Source: an uncultured Coriobacteriaceae bacterium
GTDB taxonomy: Bacteria > Actinomycetota > Coriobacteriia > Coriobacteriales > Atopobiaceae
DNA: 39,571 nucleotides
Reading direction: 5' to 3'
NCBI GenBank assembly: GCA_900543875.1
Contig: UQSV01000007.1
Coordinates: 1-39,571 of the forward strand
The notes beneath the pieces were generated by a model that saw nothing but the letters and a program-made list of their open reading frames with translations, was not told the DNA's origin and made no database searches. The number at the start of each line of letters is the position of its first letter. Position 1 is the first letter of the stretch. Positions 39,570-39,571 of the stretch are shown piece by piece. Made by a program: the position numbers and the translations under genes.

Positions 39570-39571
39570 GG

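Overview
This window looks like a chromosomal segment of a high-GC Gram-positive bacterium, most likely a Coriobacteriia member (Collinsella/Olsenella/Eggerthella type). The reasons are strong G/C third-position bias, Tat-dependent lipoproteins, an Nramp-type magnesium transporter variant of the kind known from Eggerthella, and diaminopimelate genes of the acetylase branch. No species can be named from sequence alone. Two stretches stand out as foreign in base composition: an AbiEi-like/DUF559-like gene (5179-6177) flanked by AT-rich palindromes, and the last 0.6 kb (38964 to the end), whose codon use resembles gut Clostridia.

Layout. 1-5.1 kb: a membrane-anchored polysaccharide deacetylase (5' end outside the window), then a two-gene metal unit made of a PRC/MgtE_N/CBS/membrane protein and an Nramp-like transporter with an altered metal site. 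5.1-6.4 kb: the accessory gene between two related palindromes. 6.4-12.8 kb: two DeoR-type regulators, a fructose-6-phosphate-aldolase-like transaldolase, an ascorbate-type PTS (IIA, IIC, IIB) and deoxyribose-phosphate aldolase. 12.8-13.7 kb: LemA and tRNA-Ser(UGA). 13.7-23.4 kb: a complete Lsr-type autoinducer-2 (AI-2) locus, with cupin-lsrK-lsrR on the minus strand divergent from lsrACDBF on the plus strand. It follows the enterobacterial order except that lsrG is absent and a cupin gene sits in the lsrRK transcription unit. 23.6-25.4 kb: tadA and a DEAD-box RNA helicase. 25.5-28.1 kb: metNIQ methionine importer. 28.2-34.4 kb: nitroreductase, S33 peptidase, metA (predicted acetyl-CoA type), YfcE-like phosphodiesterase, M20 amidohydrolase and a small Tat lipoprotein. 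34.5-38.9 kb: a lysine riboswitch followed by lysA-dapA-dapB-dapH. 38.96 kb to the end: a 3' fragment of a Re-citrate-synthase/isopropylmalate-synthase-like gene.

How it fits together. The lsr locus should import AI-2 (LsrACDB), phosphorylate it (LsrK), relieve LsrR repression and degrade the phospho-signal (LsrF, possibly with the cupin). The lsrR promoter carries SorC-type operator words over its start site. The lysine operon is led by an aptamer whose closing helix ends just before the lysA ribosome-binding site, and a nearby M20 deacetylase could supply the N-acetyl-diaminopimelate deacetylase step implied by dapH. The two sugar modules each pair a DeoR regulator with a divergent target. 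The PTS plus DeoC pairing suggests uptake of a deoxy-sugar or related aldose rather than ascorbate. The strongest candidates for something not well described are the cupin in place of LsrG, the CBS/MgtE_N protein with an unfamiliar membrane domain paired with the variant Nramp, and the palindrome-flanked AbiEi-like gene.
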